This document shows, piece after piece, positions 8,626 to 18,387 of a stretch of 64,000 nucleotides of DNA. The stretch comes from Candidatus Altimarinota bacterium. GTDB lineage: Bacteria > Patescibacteriota > Gracilibacteria > JAUYGZ01. The notes beneath the pieces were generated by a model. It saw only the letters and a program-made list of their open reading frames with translations. It searched no databases and was not told the DNA's origin. Position numbers and translations under genes: made by a program. Each line of letters begins with the position of its first letter. Position 1 is the first letter of the stretch. Location: the NCBI GenBank assembly GCA_029233985.1, contig JARGOK010000001.1, forward strand, positions 495,096 through 559,095, given 5' to 3'.

Positions 8626-10289
8626 ATTATCAGCTTCCACAACTCCTCCAAAGAAGTCTCCCCATTGAGTACTTTCTTCAATGTGTGTTCTGCCATCGAA
8701 ACAAAGCCTTCATCTTCTGCAAGCTGTGAAATACTGGCACCAGTTTTTTTATTTGATATTAACTGCTTCATTTCACGGCTCACTGGCAATAGCTCTGCTA
8801 CCATGATCCGTCCATTGTATCCAGTCTCGCGACACTCACTACATCCCGTTCCTTCGAAAACTTGTTTGGATTCTGGCAGCTCATGACCTTTGGATTTGTA
8901 CTTCTCCATCAGCTCGATAATCGGCTTGTGATCATCACTGTTGAGTTCAACAGCCTTCTTGCAATGTTCACAGAGTCTTCTGATCAACCGCTGTGCGATT
9001 ACCAACTCCAGACCAGATGAAAGAATAAAAGGCTTGATTCCCATGTTTACCATTCGAGGAATAGCACCCAGGGCACTATTGGTATGGAGCGTTGAGAGAA
9101 CAAGGTGTCCAGTAAGAGAAGCTTGGAGTGCGATCTCTCCAGAATCTTTTTGGCGAATTTCTCCTACCATAATAACATCTGGATCATGACGCAGAGCAGC
9201 TCTGAGACCTGAAGCAAAAGTGAATTCGTCTTCTTCACTAATCTCTGATTGGATAATGTTATCTAACTTGTATTCAACAGGGTTTTCCAAGGTGATAATT
9301 TTTTTCTCAGGAGTATTTACAAACTGAAGACAACTGTAAAGAGTTGAGGTCTTTCCACTCCCTGTAGGCCCAGTCACAAGGATTAACCCTCGCTGTCTCT
9401 TCAGATATTTTTCGATGATTTCTTTTTGATTGTCTGCAAACCCCATAGAGTTGAGATCTGTTATTGCTCTTTTTTTATCAAGAATACGTACAACAATTGA
9501 TTCTCCATGCTTACTGGGCATTGTTGAGACCCGAGCACTAATTTGCCGATCATTAATATCAAAGTCATACTCTCCATCCTGAGGAATATTTCGAACATTT
9601 ATTTTTAATCGTGCTGATCTCTTAAGTTCTCCGGAAATGAGCACATATTGTTTTTGATCGACTCTTAGTACTTCGTGAAGAGTGCCGTCTCTTCTCATAC
9701 GAATGACGATATCGTTTTTCTCTGGTTGAAAGTGGATATCTGATGCTCTAAATTCAATCGCTTTAATATTGATACTATTCATCATTTCTGGTCCAGAGCT
9801 CGAACTGAAGACATCTTCTTCTCCCTCAAAAAGGGAGGTAACAGTGATATCGGCATCTTCTGATTCATTTGCTACAGTCCTAACTTCAGGCGCTTGTTGC
9901 TTTTCTACAAATTTGTCAAAGGTTCGTTTCGTGGATTGAATCCCTTCTTCTGAACACTGATATATCTCCACCTTATACCCGTGTTTTTTTAGCGCCAACT
10001 GCGTAAGAGTCGCCTCATCACCATCGGGTTTTACACAAGCAAGGCTGAGTTTTTTTCCTTGTAGGAGAAAGGGAACACACTTTGTCCTAGCAACCGTATC
10101 CCAATTTGAAAGACGCAGAGCATCGTGACTCAGTGGTATGTTTTTGAGGTCTACATAATGCTTCCCCTCTTTTCTTGCGCTAGATTTGATATCTCGTTCC
10201 TTAAAGACCTCATTCATATCAGAAATTTTTTCGGTGACATGTGAGTTCTTTGTACTTCTCAAAACCGGTGCTGTGTTTTCATCACTCAT
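8622..10289 (-). CDS. pilB: Type IV pilus assembly / type II secretion ATPase PilB (GspE family)
   Basis: A 555-residue hexameric ATPase that powers pilus extension. The N-terminal MshEN-like domain is followed by FRASDIHFQP, Walker A GPTGSGKTST near residue 312, the Asp box, Walker B with DPDVIMVGEIR, and a His box with TGHLVLSTLHTNSA. A CxxC pair (CEHC) and a second (CSEC) about 50 residues later form the zinc site typical of PilB/GspE. No other pilus gene is in the window. I prefer ATG 10289 over TTG 10295. It converges on arfB with a 4-base overlap, so no terminator fits between them. Confidence 0.93.
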   Translation of the reverse strand: MSDENTAPVLRSTKNSHVTEKISDMNEVFKERDIKSSARKEGKHYVDLKNIPLSHDALRLSNWDTVARTKCVPFLLQGKKLSLACVKPDGDEATLTQLALKKHGYKVEIYQCSEEGIQSTKRTFDKFVEKQQAPEVRTVANESEDADITVTSLFEGEEDVFSSSSGPEMMNSINIKAIEFRASDIHFQPEKNDIVIRMRRDGTLHEVLRVDQKQYVLISGELKRSARLKINVRNIPQDGEYDFDINDRQISARVSTMPSKHGESIVVRILDKKRAITDLNSMGFADNQKEIIEKYLKRQRGLILVTGPTGSGKTSTLYSCLQFVNTPEKKIITLENPVEYKLDNIIQSEISEEDEFTFASGLRAALRHDPDVIMVGEIRQKDSGEIALQASLTGHLVLSTLHTNSALGAIPRMVNMGIKPFILSSGLELVIAQRLIRRLCEHCKKAVELNSDDHKPIIELMEKYKSKGHELPESKQVFEGTGCSECRETGYNGRIMVAELLPVSREMKQLISNKKTGASISQLAEDEGFVSMAEHTLKKVLNGETSLEELWKLII

Positions 10290-10421
10290 TTCCAAAGAGT
10301 TATCTTCTTATTATACCAAAAAATAGCAACTTTATCAGCCTATTCTTTGTATGACGAGTGATTATCTCCATATAAACCCTCCTCGTACTGTCTTTCAGAA
10401 TGAACCCATAGCAACCTCATA

Positions 10422-10450
10422 ACAAAAAAAAACCCGCTCACAAAGCGGGC
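10422..10450 (-). terminator. Rho-independent terminator of recA
   Basis: On the minus strand the arms CCCGCT and AGCGGG (10433-10449) close on a five-base loop and are followed by a run of nine or more T. It lies just after the recA stop codon. Confidence 0.9.
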
Positions 10451-10465
10451 TTTTGATTGTTTTTG

Positions 10466-11533
10466 TTATGCTGACTTTTTCACATCACTTACTGGGTTCA
10501 AGACTGCTGCTCGTACTTTTTTATCAATTTCGCGACACATTTTTGGCTGGTCTTTCAGTGCTGTTTTTGCATTTTCTCTTCCTTGTCCCAATCTTTCATC
10601 TCCATAAGAATAAAAAGCTCCTGACTTTTTTATGATCTCATACTTCACTCCGAGGTCGAGAATATCTCCTACCTTTGAAATCCCTTCGTTATAAATAATA
10701 TCGAAACGAGCAATCTTGAAAGGAGGTGCGATCTTATTTTTTACTACTTTTATTTTGGTGTGGTTTCCAATGATGACTTTATCATCTCCAGTTCCTATAT
10801 CGATTTTTCCTGCACTTCTGATATCTAAACGAATTGACGAGTAAAACTTAAGAGCTTTTCCTCCTGTAGTTGTTTCTGGGTTTCCAAACATGACTCCGAT
10901 TTTCATTCGCAGCTGGTTGATAAAGATGATGGTACATCCGCTACGGGCTGCGATAGCAGTGAGCTTACGCAATGCCTGAGACATTAGTCTTGCCTGGAGA
11001 CCCATATGGCTAGCTCCCATATCTCCCTCGATCTCTGCTCTTGGTGTCAAAGCAGCTACTGAATCCACTATAATTAAATCCACAGCACTTGAGCTCACCA
11101 GTGTTTCAACAATAGATAGAGCCTGCTCTCCTGTGTCTGGCTGAGAGAGCAATAAATTGTCGATATCAACTCCAATCTTTTTAGCGTACTCTGGATCCAA
11201 AGCATGCTCAGCATCGATGAAGGCACACTGCCCACCTTTCTTTTGGGTTTCAGCGAGCATATGGAGACAAATGGTCGTTTTCCCAGAGGATTCTGGACCA
11301 AAGATTTCAATAATTCTCCCCTTTGGAATTCCCCCACCTATAGCTAAGTCTAAAGATAGAGACCCCGTTGGCGTCATCTCTATTTGTGTATGTGGGTTTT
11401 CTCCGAGTTTCATAATAGATCCTTTCCCATAACTCTTTTCGATCTGTGAGATAGCTGTTTGGAGAGCATCTAGTTTCGCTTTTCCCATTGCATCGTCGAC
11501 TTCTTTCTTCACGGTTGTTCCTGCGTTCGCCAT
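10466..11533 (-). CDS. recA: Recombinase RecA
   Basis: A 355-residue RecA with Walker [10 protein letters not shown], the [16 protein letters not shown] motif, the L1/L2 loops ([21 protein letters not shown] split around [10 protein letters not shown], and [17 protein letters not shown]) and the [21 protein letters not shown]-terminal domain. It is full length, without an intein. It promotes strand exchange and repair. A likely promoter is TTGATA-16-TATCTT about 50-70 bases upstream on the minus strand; I see no convincing LexA box. The ATG lacks an SD. Confidence 0.98.
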   Translation of the reverse strand: MANAGTTVKKEVDDAMGKAKLDALQTAISQIEKSYGKGSIMKLGENPHTQIEMTPTGSLSLDLAIGGGIPKGRIIEIFGPESSGKTTICLHMLAETQKKGGQCAFIDAEHALDPEYAKKIGVDIDNLLLSQPDTGEQALSIVETLVSSSAVDLIIVDSVAALTPRAEIEGDMGASHMGLQARLMSQALRKLTAIAARSGCTIIFINQLRMKIGVMFGNPETTTGGKALKFYSSIRLDIRSAGKIDIGTGDDKVIIGNHTKIKVVKNKIAPPFKIARFDIIYNEGISKVGDILDLGVKYEIIKKSGAFYSYGDERLGQGRENAKTALKDQPKMCREIDKKVRAAVLNPVSDVKKSA

Positions 11534-11619
11534 AATAGTGAAATTAAAATATCAAAGTATGTCTAAGATACGTGATCATTTGTACATATCAAGATGCCTG
11601 ACTAGACTTTCTGATCTGA

Positions 11620-11901
11620 TTATTTCTTAGTCTTCTCTTCAAGAGCCTTCTTGGCCTGCTGTTCTATCTTTGCTTTCTGCATTTGAAGCAATATTTCGGC
11701 ATTTTCACTCCCTTCCTTGATACGAAGGAACTTGATCATTGATTTTGCAGAACCATAAGAACACTGTCTATCACACTCAGGGCAGTGAAAAGAATAGCGC
11801 TTCGCTTTGCTTTTCGGCTTTCCTTTTACAACTTTTTCACAGCTACGACAGTAGTAAGCGATAAGTGTTGGTTCTTCGATGGCTTGAAGTGGCTTTGGCA
11901 T
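11620..11901 (-). CDS. Small zinc-ribbon protein, function unknown
   Basis: A 93-residue basic protein with two CxxC pairs, CRSC near residue 18 and CPEC near residue 40, separated by a lysine-rich loop: a compact zinc ribbon. A lysine/glutamate-rich helix that probably forms a short coiled coil makes up the rest. Nucleic-acid or ribosome binding is plausible but not shown. It is 8 bases downstream of the membrane-protein gene at 11910-12725 and probably shares its transcript. Confidence 0.7.
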   Translation of the reverse strand: MPKPLQAIEEPTLIAYYCRSCEKVVKGKPKSKAKRYSFHCPECDRQCSYGSAKSMIKFLRIKEGSENAEILLQMQKAKIEQQAKKALEEKTKK

Positions 11902-11909
11902 AAGGTGTT

Positions 11910-12725
11910 TTAGAAATCTACAGTGTCTTCGCTGAGGCTTCCTGAAGTAGTCTTGGGCTTTATACTGCTACTAGCTTCAGCTCCATCCCATTTGGGAGAA
12001 GTCTGAAATGTTTCCACCAATTGGTTTTCTTGATACTGGTCTTGGTACTTTGCTTCAGAAATTGGAGAGCTATAGGTGGTTGTCTCTTCTAGAACTTCTG
12101 CATCATCTCCCCATCCTGGCTGAGTTTGAAGAGGTCGGTGTTCTAATTCTGTTTCCGCAACATCTTCTTGTTTTACATACTCACCGTCCTCGGTAAAACT
12201 ATCATTATCAATATCTTCAATTTCCATCTCTACCTCTTCTTGTACTCTCTGGGGCAACCTCTTTTCTTTTTGCATCATGGTGAGAGCAGCTACTGCTGTT
12301 ATGAGAGATGATGACAAAGCCATATAGAGTCCAAATCTCGTGCTACTATTGGCGGACTGAACTAAGGCATATTGTGAGTATATCGCTGTGAATAAAAAAC
12401 TAATGAAAGCACTTTGACCAGAAAGAAAGAGCACTATAGAAGATTCCCTAAATGGAAGCTTTTTAGTCAAGTTAATTCCTTCAAAAACCATTGGGGCGAC
12501 AACAAGAGCTAGGGTGATAATCGCAAAGCTCGAGATCAAGTAGCCCCCAATAGATCCAATATTATCAAAAGCATTCCAATCGATTCGGTTGATCAATAAT
12601 CGAGAATTACTTCCATACCAAGGCATGAAGCATGATATCAGTGTCAGCGATGCAGAAAAGAGAATTACTTTTTTTTCAGCGGCCAATCTTCTGAAATTTC
12701 GAGAAATGGTATTCTTTCGACTCAT
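11910..12725 (-). CDS. Four-segment membrane protein with acidic cytoplasmic tail
   Basis: A 271-residue protein with about four membrane segments in the first 150 residues (near 19-36, 54-78, 90-113 and 124-144) and then a hydrophilic acidic tail of about 125 residues rich in E, D, Q, S and T (for example MEIEDIDNDSFTEDGEY). Loop 1 contains WYGSNSRLLINRIDW. I recognise no family. The disordered-looking tail suggests a protein-interaction platform. It is followed by the zinc-ribbon gene. Confidence 0.65.
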   Translation of the reverse strand: MSRKNTISRNFRRLAAEKKVILFSASLTLISCFMPWYGSNSRLLINRIDWNAFDNIGSIGGYLISSFAIITLALVVAPMVFEGINLTKKLPFRESSIVLFLSGQSAFISFLFTAIYSQYALVQSANSSTRFGLYMALSSSLITAVAALTMMQKEKRLPQRVQEEVEMEIEDIDNDSFTEDGEYVKQEDVAETELEHRPLQTQPGWGDDAEVLEETTTYSSPISEAKYQDQYQENQLVETFQTSPKWDGAEASSSIKPKTTSGSLSEDTVDF

Positions 12726-12845
12726 AGAATGTATTTAAAGCATGATAAATATACCCTTGAGGAAAACCATACGCAAGGGGGATAAAAACGGAGACAATCA
12801 ACACCTTCTTTCTGATCGGCAGACGAATGAAGTAAAACGAAGTAT

Positions 12846-13295
12846 TTATTGCTTCGTGAGAGTAAGCTGCTCATTTTTAGCAGGCTTATTTGATCTCTGG
12901 GAAGGTTTCCCCAGGACTTTTATGAATCCTTTGAGCTGAATAATGATTCCCTTGAATCCTTCGGACAAGGCTTCGAGCTCTTCGTTGGTAATGACTTTGA
13001 GATCGCAAGCGATATCCAAGCATGCCATCGCTTTATTAGCAGCGGTAATAGAGTTTCCCAAGTATCGTTTTGCTTCATCAGGAAGCTTGGTAGAAGCAGC
13101 AGCAATATTCATTACTAAAGAAGTCATATTGCTTTTTACTTGGTACCACAGGTCTGTGTTGTCTTCCAGGATGCCTTTGAGATGCGAGACTTCTTGATAC
13201 CAATTTTTACTTTCCTGGTACACTTTGTAGTTAAAAAATCTAAAGGTTGGTGGAAATTGTTTATCTGTCGATTGGGTATTCTTCTGAGTAGTCAT
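12846..13295 (-). CDS. Four-helix-bundle protein (23S rRNA intervening-sequence family)
   Basis: A 149-residue protein matching the four-helix-bundle/S23 family: FNYKVYQESKNWYQEV, the central IAAASTKLPDEAKRYLGNSITAANKAMACLDIA and a C-terminal helix. Family members were first found encoded in intervening sequences of 23S rRNA genes; free-standing copies are common in CPR, and their role is unclear. Here it follows the 16S gene on the same strand, which is notable. I use ATG at 13295; an upstream in-frame start at 13325 is possible. A weak hairpin overlaps the stop (12837-12858). Confidence 0.82.
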   Translation of the reverse strand: MTTQKNTQSTDKQFPPTFRFFNYKVYQESKNWYQEVSHLKGILEDNTDLWYQVKSNMTSLVMNIAAASTKLPDEAKRYLGNSITAANKAMACLDIACDLKVITNEELEALSEGFKGIIIQLKGFIKVLGKPSQRSNKPAKNEQLTLTKQ

Positions 13296-13524
13296 AATTC
13301 GTTGGTTTATTAATTTGAAAATCATATATAAGTGAGGCCTCCCGACCAGAGAGGAAGTGTTGTTGAATCGGTGATTTCAAAGGACAAGATCTACGCTACT
13401 CTCACCTTATTACTTTTGTCTAGTGTGTTGTGGTGGCGGTGCAAAAGAAAATATTCTGTGGTCAGCATTCCAAAAAATGATTTCTTTAGTCTCAAAGCCA
13501 AATACATGAATATTTTATATATCA
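13296..13524. other. Intergenic region between the four-helix-bundle gene and 16S terminator
   Basis: About 230 bases without a convincing gene. In particular I see no 23S start, 5S or tRNA, so the rRNA operon ends after 16S. It should contain the promoter of the four-helix-bundle gene; an A/T-rich stretch near 13320-13330 is the best -10 region but no clear -35 pairs with it. Confidence 0.5.
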
Positions 13525-13556
13525 AAAAAACTACCTCACAATGAAGTAGTTTTTTA
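13525..13556 (-). terminator. Rho-independent terminator of the 16S transcript
   Basis: The arms AAAAAACTAC (13525-13534) and GTAGTTTTTT (13547-13556) form a perfect 10-base-pair stem around a 12-base loop. On the minus strand it lies about 150 bases after the 16S 3' end and shows that the rRNA transcript stops before any 23S gene. Confidence 0.85.
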
Positions 13557-13562
13557 GTTTTT

Positions 13563-13607
13563 GACAATCATTATCTATCTTTCAATATCTATAATACAGA
13601 AGAGAAG
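13563..13607 (-). other. 16S precursor processing stem, 3' (trailer) arm
   Basis: Three blocks are complementary to the 16S leader: 13594-13607 pairs with 15240-15253 (14 of 14), 13573-13580 with 15278-15285 (8 of 8) and 13563-13569 with 15293-15299 (7 of 7), all in the right order. In the precursor they would bring both ends of 16S together as an RNase III-type processing stem. Confidence 0.8.
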
Positions 13608-13709
13608 CACTGAGGCCCCTTATGAGAAGGCTTCTCAGATTTTCATTTCAACCGAAGGTTAAAATCCGACCTAACACATATCGATAAATCGACATGGCTA
13701 AGCTCCTTA

Positions 13710-15168
<1,459 letters not shown>

Positions 15169-15239
15169 GTCTCGATAAATCGAGACAAAGAAGTTTGAGT
15201 TAGCTCATAAGTTTCTTTTTGCCATAAATGGCACAAGAT

Positions 15240-15299
15240 CTTCTCTTCTGTATCATAAATACTGATACGTGTAGAATAGATAGATTGTTTTTGATTGTC
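15240..15299 (-). other. 16S precursor processing stem, 5' (leader) arm
   Basis: This holds the blocks complementary to the 16S trailer (see 13563-13607), starting about 70 bases before the mature 5' end. Upstream in the leader, 15332-15358 forms a further hairpin with 8-base arms AGAGTTTT and AAAACTCT. Confidence 0.75.
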
Positions 15300-15420
15300 T
15301 TAGTACATGTTTGTACTAATTTTGTACGTACAGAGTTTTACGACTAAATAAAAACTCTTCGTACTCGATTTGTAAAAGGTCAAAATAAAAGCCCGAAGCA
15401 CACTTGCTCAGAGCCTAAAC

Positions 15421-15449
15421 AATTTACGCAATGTTTAAAGACTTGTCAA
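15421..15449 (-). promoter_or_regulatory. Promoter of the 16S rRNA gene
   Basis: On the minus strand a perfect -35 TTGACA (15444-15449) is separated by 17 bases from a -10 TAAATT (15421-15426). The start would be near 15414, giving a leader of about 245 nt before the mature 16S. The -35 lies in an A/T-rich region with an imperfect inverted repeat. Confidence 0.75.
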
Positions 15450-15470
15450 AGGTTTTTTTAAAGAAAAGTC

Positions 15471-15810
15471 TTAAAAGATACTTGAGGTGATTATTCCGTG
15501 CCCAACAAAGAGAATTATCACAGCAAAACATGCCGCAATCAGTGTCACAGCCGCACATTCACAATCCTTTGCAACTGATGACTTATTCTGAAAAGGATCA
15601 GCCAAACATCGATTGAAGACTAATGAGCCTTTCCTTAAAAGAAGAAGCATTGCCACTATCAAACTCACAATTGGAGCCAATAAGAGTAACACTCACCAAG
15701 GGGATCAAAAATATAATCCCAAGAAGAACTGCGAGAATTGGCCCTCCAATATGTTGCATTCTTCCCTTAAAAGTCAGGAGGAACCCAATGTGCTCAGAAG
15801 TAGTTTCCAC
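15471..15810 (-). pseudogene. Possible small membrane protein split by a frameshift
   Basis: Two overlapping minus-strand frames both encode membrane-type sequence. One (about 15810 to 15598) gives a segment GGPILAVLLGIIFLIPLVSV and then turns hydrophilic. The other (15692 to 15471) starts at GTG right after an in-frame TGA and gives two hydrophobic segments, LLLLAPIVSLIVAMLLLL and TLIAACFAVIILFVGHGI. Joined by a shift near 15690 they would make a three-segment protein of about 110 residues. It may be a broken gene, a sequencing slip or two chance frames. No homolog is recognised. Confidence 0.3.
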
Positions 15811-15859
15811 TTAGAATGTGTTAATTATAACCCCAAACTATCATAATTCATGTGTTTTC

Positions 15860-15936
15860 TGGTGGAGCCTAGCGGACTTGAACCGCTGACCTCTTGCCTG
15901 CCAGGCAAGCGCTCTAGCCAACTGAGCTAAGGCCCC
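15860..15936 (-). tRNA. tRNA-Ala(GGC)
   Basis: Read on the minus strand it folds into a full cloverleaf: acceptor GGGGCCT with AGGCTCC (one G-U), D arm GCTC/GAGC, anticodon stem CTTGC/GCAAG with loop CTGGCAG (anticodon GGC), T arm AGCGG/CCGCT with TTCAAGT, discriminator A. The 3' CCA is encoded. It sits upstream of 16S on the same strand rather than in a 16S-23S spacer, and the spacer tRNA-Ala is normally the UGC isoacceptor. Confidence 0.95.
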
Positions 15937-15941
15937 ATAAA

Positions 15942-15992
15942 GGGAGGCACATTAATACTTTATCTATATAAGTAAACGTGCCTCCCATTTTT
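15942..15992 (-). terminator. Perfect hairpin between M23-like gene and tRNA-Ala
   Basis: GGGAGGCAC (15942-15950) and GTGCCTCCC (15978-15986) are perfect 9-base arms around a 27-base A/T-rich loop that contains TATATA-like sequence. It lies between the stop of the M23-like gene and the tRNA. On the minus strand it is followed only by TTTAT, so it is a weak terminator in that direction; on the plus strand ATTTTT follows. It may also carry the tRNA promoter in its loop. Confidence 0.55.
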
Positions 15993-16025
15993 ATCCTTTT
16001 CCCCCTCCAAGATCAAGTAAATCGC

Positions 16026-16694
16026 TTATGCGAATCTCATGAGAAACAATGGTGAGGGACAGACCTGATCGATCGTAGGAAGAAGATCTGCACGGCAATA
16101 CCCTTTAGAAAGATAGCCCTCTTTATACCCTCTCTCGGTCAGGACTTGAAGATGTGTGTGATAAAACCAGTCACCGTTTTCGCTCATATCGCCTACCTGC
16201 GCGAATGGCATCCCTCTTTCGACAACGCTCCCAACCTGAGGGAGAGAGTCCAAACGAAGGTGCCCCCAAAGGGAGTAGAAATGGGATGTCCCCATATCAT
16301 GACGGATCAACACAAAACCTCCAAAGTTTCCTTTACCTTCCTCATATCCTTGCTGCACCACTTCCCCCCTTAAGGGGAGATGGAGCATGAAATCCTGAGG
16401 GAGAAAAATATCGACACCGAGATGAAAGAATCTTTCCTCCTCGACCATTTGAGGAAGGTTGCGAAGAAGACTTGCCCGGCGTTCGAGGTAACCAGCGATC
16501 CCCCACTGAGCACCGAACTGGGACAAAGTGGTGTCGATGGATTGCTGAAAAGAAAACTGATCGGCGACATCGACCTCCCAGAGTCTTGGATTGTTTTCTG
16601 AGTAGTCGAAGAGGTATGGCTGGCCCATTTCCTCCGAACCCAAAAAACTCGCGGGTTGAAGAGATTGTGAAAGCAGTGAATACGGGTATTCCAT
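16026..16694 (-). CDS. M23 (LytM-like) peptidase-domain protein
   Basis: A 222-residue protein whose C-terminal half follows the LytM/M23 beta-barrel: HLGVD supplies the first His and Asp, LRGEVVQQGYEEGKGNFGGFVLIRHD the central hairpin, YSLWGHL the catalytic-loop His and HTHLQ the HxH zinc ligands. Such enzymes cleave peptide cross-bridges in peptidoglycan, but no signal peptide is visible, so an intracellular or non-classical role is possible. It lies 30 bases after the GNAT gene and probably shares its transcript. I start at ATG 16694; an upstream TTG at 16712 is less likely. Confidence 0.72.
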   Translation of the reverse strand: MEYPYSLLSQSLQPASFLGSEEMGQPYLFDYSENNPRLWEVDVADQFSFQQSIDTTLSQFGAQWGIAGYLERRASLLRNLPQMVEEERFFHLGVDIFLPQDFMLHLPLRGEVVQQGYEEGKGNFGGFVLIRHDMGTSHFYSLWGHLRLDSLPQVGSVVERGMPFAQVGDMSENGDWFYHTHLQVLTERGYKEGYLSKGYCRADLLPTIDQVCPSPLFLMRFA

Positions 16695-16724
16695 AGTAAA
16701 AAAATTTATCAAGATAAAAGAGTT

Positions 16725-17774
16725 CTAAAGCATGAAGTCTGCACAGGCATCTCTCAGTCGAGGCGTAAACAAGTGATGATTTACCCAGCCTCTCACAAAG
16801 GAGCGAAGGAGATTTTGAGGCGTCTCGCCAAAGACCTGTTCGCTCCCTGTATTGTAACTCTGAGGAGTGCCCTCGATGGTCACATGATTTGAAGAAACGA
16901 AGCGATGATGATCGTTGTGATAAAAACTCATGCCACTGTAGGCCCCCGGCCTCAACGAATTGGGAAGACGGAGTGTTGGATCGGGCGTCCTAAGGTCGGC
17001 CCAGATATTTTGGATTCCATTCTCGAGGAGATACGCGTGAAAAGCCAAAATCAGAGGCTGAACAACTCCGCGTTGTCGATCGTTTGGAGAAATGGCCCAC
17101 TCGGTGGTTTCTCCATGACGAACACTGCCATGAGACTGATCGCTATAAAAAGCGGCTCCCATGAGCTCCCCTTCTCCATTCCGAATTCCCATGATGATAT
17201 CTCTTGAATTTCCACGAAGAATGTTCTCCACAGCATCCCGACTCCACCCGAAGGGTTCCCAAAGAGCGGTGAGTTCTACGGCATTGATTTCATGCGCAAG
17301 AGATAATCCTCTCTGCCGTGCAGATTCGAGAAGCTGTATTCCTTGCGACTCAAAATCTCTCCCCATAGAAGTAAGCTCGATGATTCTTGACTGAACCATA
17401 TCTGACAGACCAGAGTAGATTTCTTGATGAAGCGACCTGGCTGAGTTATTGAGAGACACCGTAAGATACTGAAACCTGTTTTCCTGATCGGGATAGAGAT
17501 CGCACTCGAGATGAGGATCGAGCTGAGATAACGTGATCAGATCTCCAGAACGATAATTGGACTCTACTAAAAGCCTGACAACGAGTCGACTTCTGTCACT
17601 TTCTTCGAAGGTCGTCAGCAATCCGTCTACAACCTCTCCAACTTCTTGAAGACTGAGGATTTGATTGTGGTCGAGGTATTGCATTCGATCGTATGAGGCC
17701 TCTCTATCGAGGCCATGCTGAGCCTGTCCACTGTATTCTGTAGTATCAGACTGATGTGTTTGTGATGTTTCCAT
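16725..17774 (-). CDS. GNAT-fold acetyltransferase with long N-terminal extension
   Basis: A 349-residue protein. The region of about residues 180-300 resembles GNAT acyltransferases: an ELMGAAFYSD strand, TEWAISPNDRQRGVV (the RxxG-type acetyl-CoA loop) and a following helix LILAFHAYLLENGIQNIWADL. The N-terminal 170 residues are helical and unassigned. The substrate is unknown; peptide, aminoglycoside or cell-wall amino groups are all possible. It is the first gene after a leader with two possible attenuators, and the M23-like gene follows. Confidence 0.62.
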   Translation of the reverse strand: METSQTHQSDTTEYSGQAQHGLDREASYDRMQYLDHNQILSLQEVGEVVDGLLTTFEESDRSRLVVRLLVESNYRSGDLITLSQLDPHLECDLYPDQENRFQYLTVSLNNSARSLHQEIYSGLSDMVQSRIIELTSMGRDFESQGIQLLESARQRGLSLAHEINAVELTALWEPFGWSRDAVENILRGNSRDIIMGIRNGEGELMGAAFYSDQSHGSVRHGETTEWAISPNDRQRGVVQPLILAFHAYLLENGIQNIWADLRTPDPTLRLPNSLRPGAYSGMSFYHNDHHRFVSSNHVTIEGTPQSYNTGSEQVFGETPQNLLRSFVRGWVNHHLFTPRLRDACADFML

Positions 17775-17790
17775 AGTATAGTTTTAGAAT

Positions 17791-17866
17791 AAAAAAAGCC
17801 CCCTGTTCTAAACAAACAGAGGGATAGTAAAAGTGTGAAGACAGGAGTCGCTTCAAACTATCCCTC
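17791..17866 (-). promoter_or_regulatory. Putative attenuator 2 in the GNAT/M23 leader
   Basis: Reading the minus strand, 17866-17857 and 17828-17819 are a perfect 10-base inverted repeat (ACTATCCCTC/GAGGGATAGT on plus). Its second arm overlaps by five bases the first arm of a terminator: 17823-17815 pairs with 17807-17799 (9 pairs, one G-U) and is followed by seven T. The two structures exclude each other, as in terminator/antiterminator switches. The terminator ends about 17 bases before the GNAT ATG. Confidence 0.55.
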
Positions 17867-17928
17867 GCAAGAGGTTTCTTTTTTTTGTCGAACTGTGAGA
17901 AAAGATTATCCATATTATTATATATACT

Positions 17929-17987
17929 AAAAAACACCTCGGCAGTGAGGTGTTGGAGAAAAGACATTCGTATATCCAACAACTCAC
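17929..17987 (-). promoter_or_regulatory. Putative attenuator 1 in the GNAT/M23 leader
   Basis: On the minus strand 17987-17975 can pair with 17957-17945 (12 of 13). Alternatively 17954-17947 pairs perfectly with 17940-17933 (8 pairs, 6-base loop) and is followed by a T tract, forming a terminator. The two share 17947-17954, so only one can form. No gene on this strand lies upstream, so this terminator has no coding transcript to end and is better explained as part of a leader or small RNA. Confidence 0.5.
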
Positions 17988-18060
17988 CAATGAGATGGCT
18001 TTTTTGCTTTAGCTGTTGCTGTGTGGATATTGAGGGACATGTAATGTGTTAGCTAGGGCT

Positions 18061-18091
18061 AAATACTCCTCTTTTTGGTAGCATATGTCAA
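18061..18091 (-). promoter_or_regulatory. Candidate promoter of the GNAT/M23 leader
   Basis: A perfect TTGACA (18086-18091, minus strand) has only weak -10 candidates (AGTATT at 18 bases, TATTTA at 20). A start near 18055 would give a leader of about 280 nt. The rest of the 18000-18210 gap holds nothing I can name. Confidence 0.3.
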
Positions 18092-18211
18092 CCCTTTGTA
18101 TAACATTAATTGTTCACTTACTTCTCTAAAGCTTTTTTAAAGAGTCAATATGATGAAGAAGAGTTGTGAATACTACTCTATCCTATTGTGCAAAACACTC
18201 AAGACATGTGA

Positions 18212-18241
18212 TTATCATAGAGTCTATATTTAGGCTATAAT
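18212..18241 (+). promoter_or_regulatory. Upstream candidate promoter of clpP
   Basis: TTATCA (18212-18217), an 18-base spacer and a perfect TATAAT (18236-18241). It would give a second, HrcA-independent or roadblocked transcript running through the CIRCE element into clpP. Confidence 0.5.
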
Positions 18242-18294
18242 GTAATGAAGGTCAAAAGAAACAACCACATAAATAATATCAATCTCTTGATCCC

Positions 18295-18336
18295 TTGACC
18301 TCGACACCATTAGCACTCTATAATGGAGAGTGCTAG
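18295..18336 (+). promoter_or_regulatory. clpP promoter with overlapping CIRCE (HrcA) operator
   Basis: TTGACC (18295-18300) and a perfect TATAAT (18319-18324) are 18 bases apart. Around the -10 lies a CIRCE operator: TTAGCACTC (18310-18318), nine bases, GAGTGCTAG (18328-18336), differing from the consensus only in the last base. HrcA bound here would cover the -10, so clpP should be heat-inducible. Confidence 0.92.
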
Positions 18337-18387
18337 AATCTCTTTCTCGAGATGCCACTCTTCTATCTTTTCTCACCTCTCTACACT

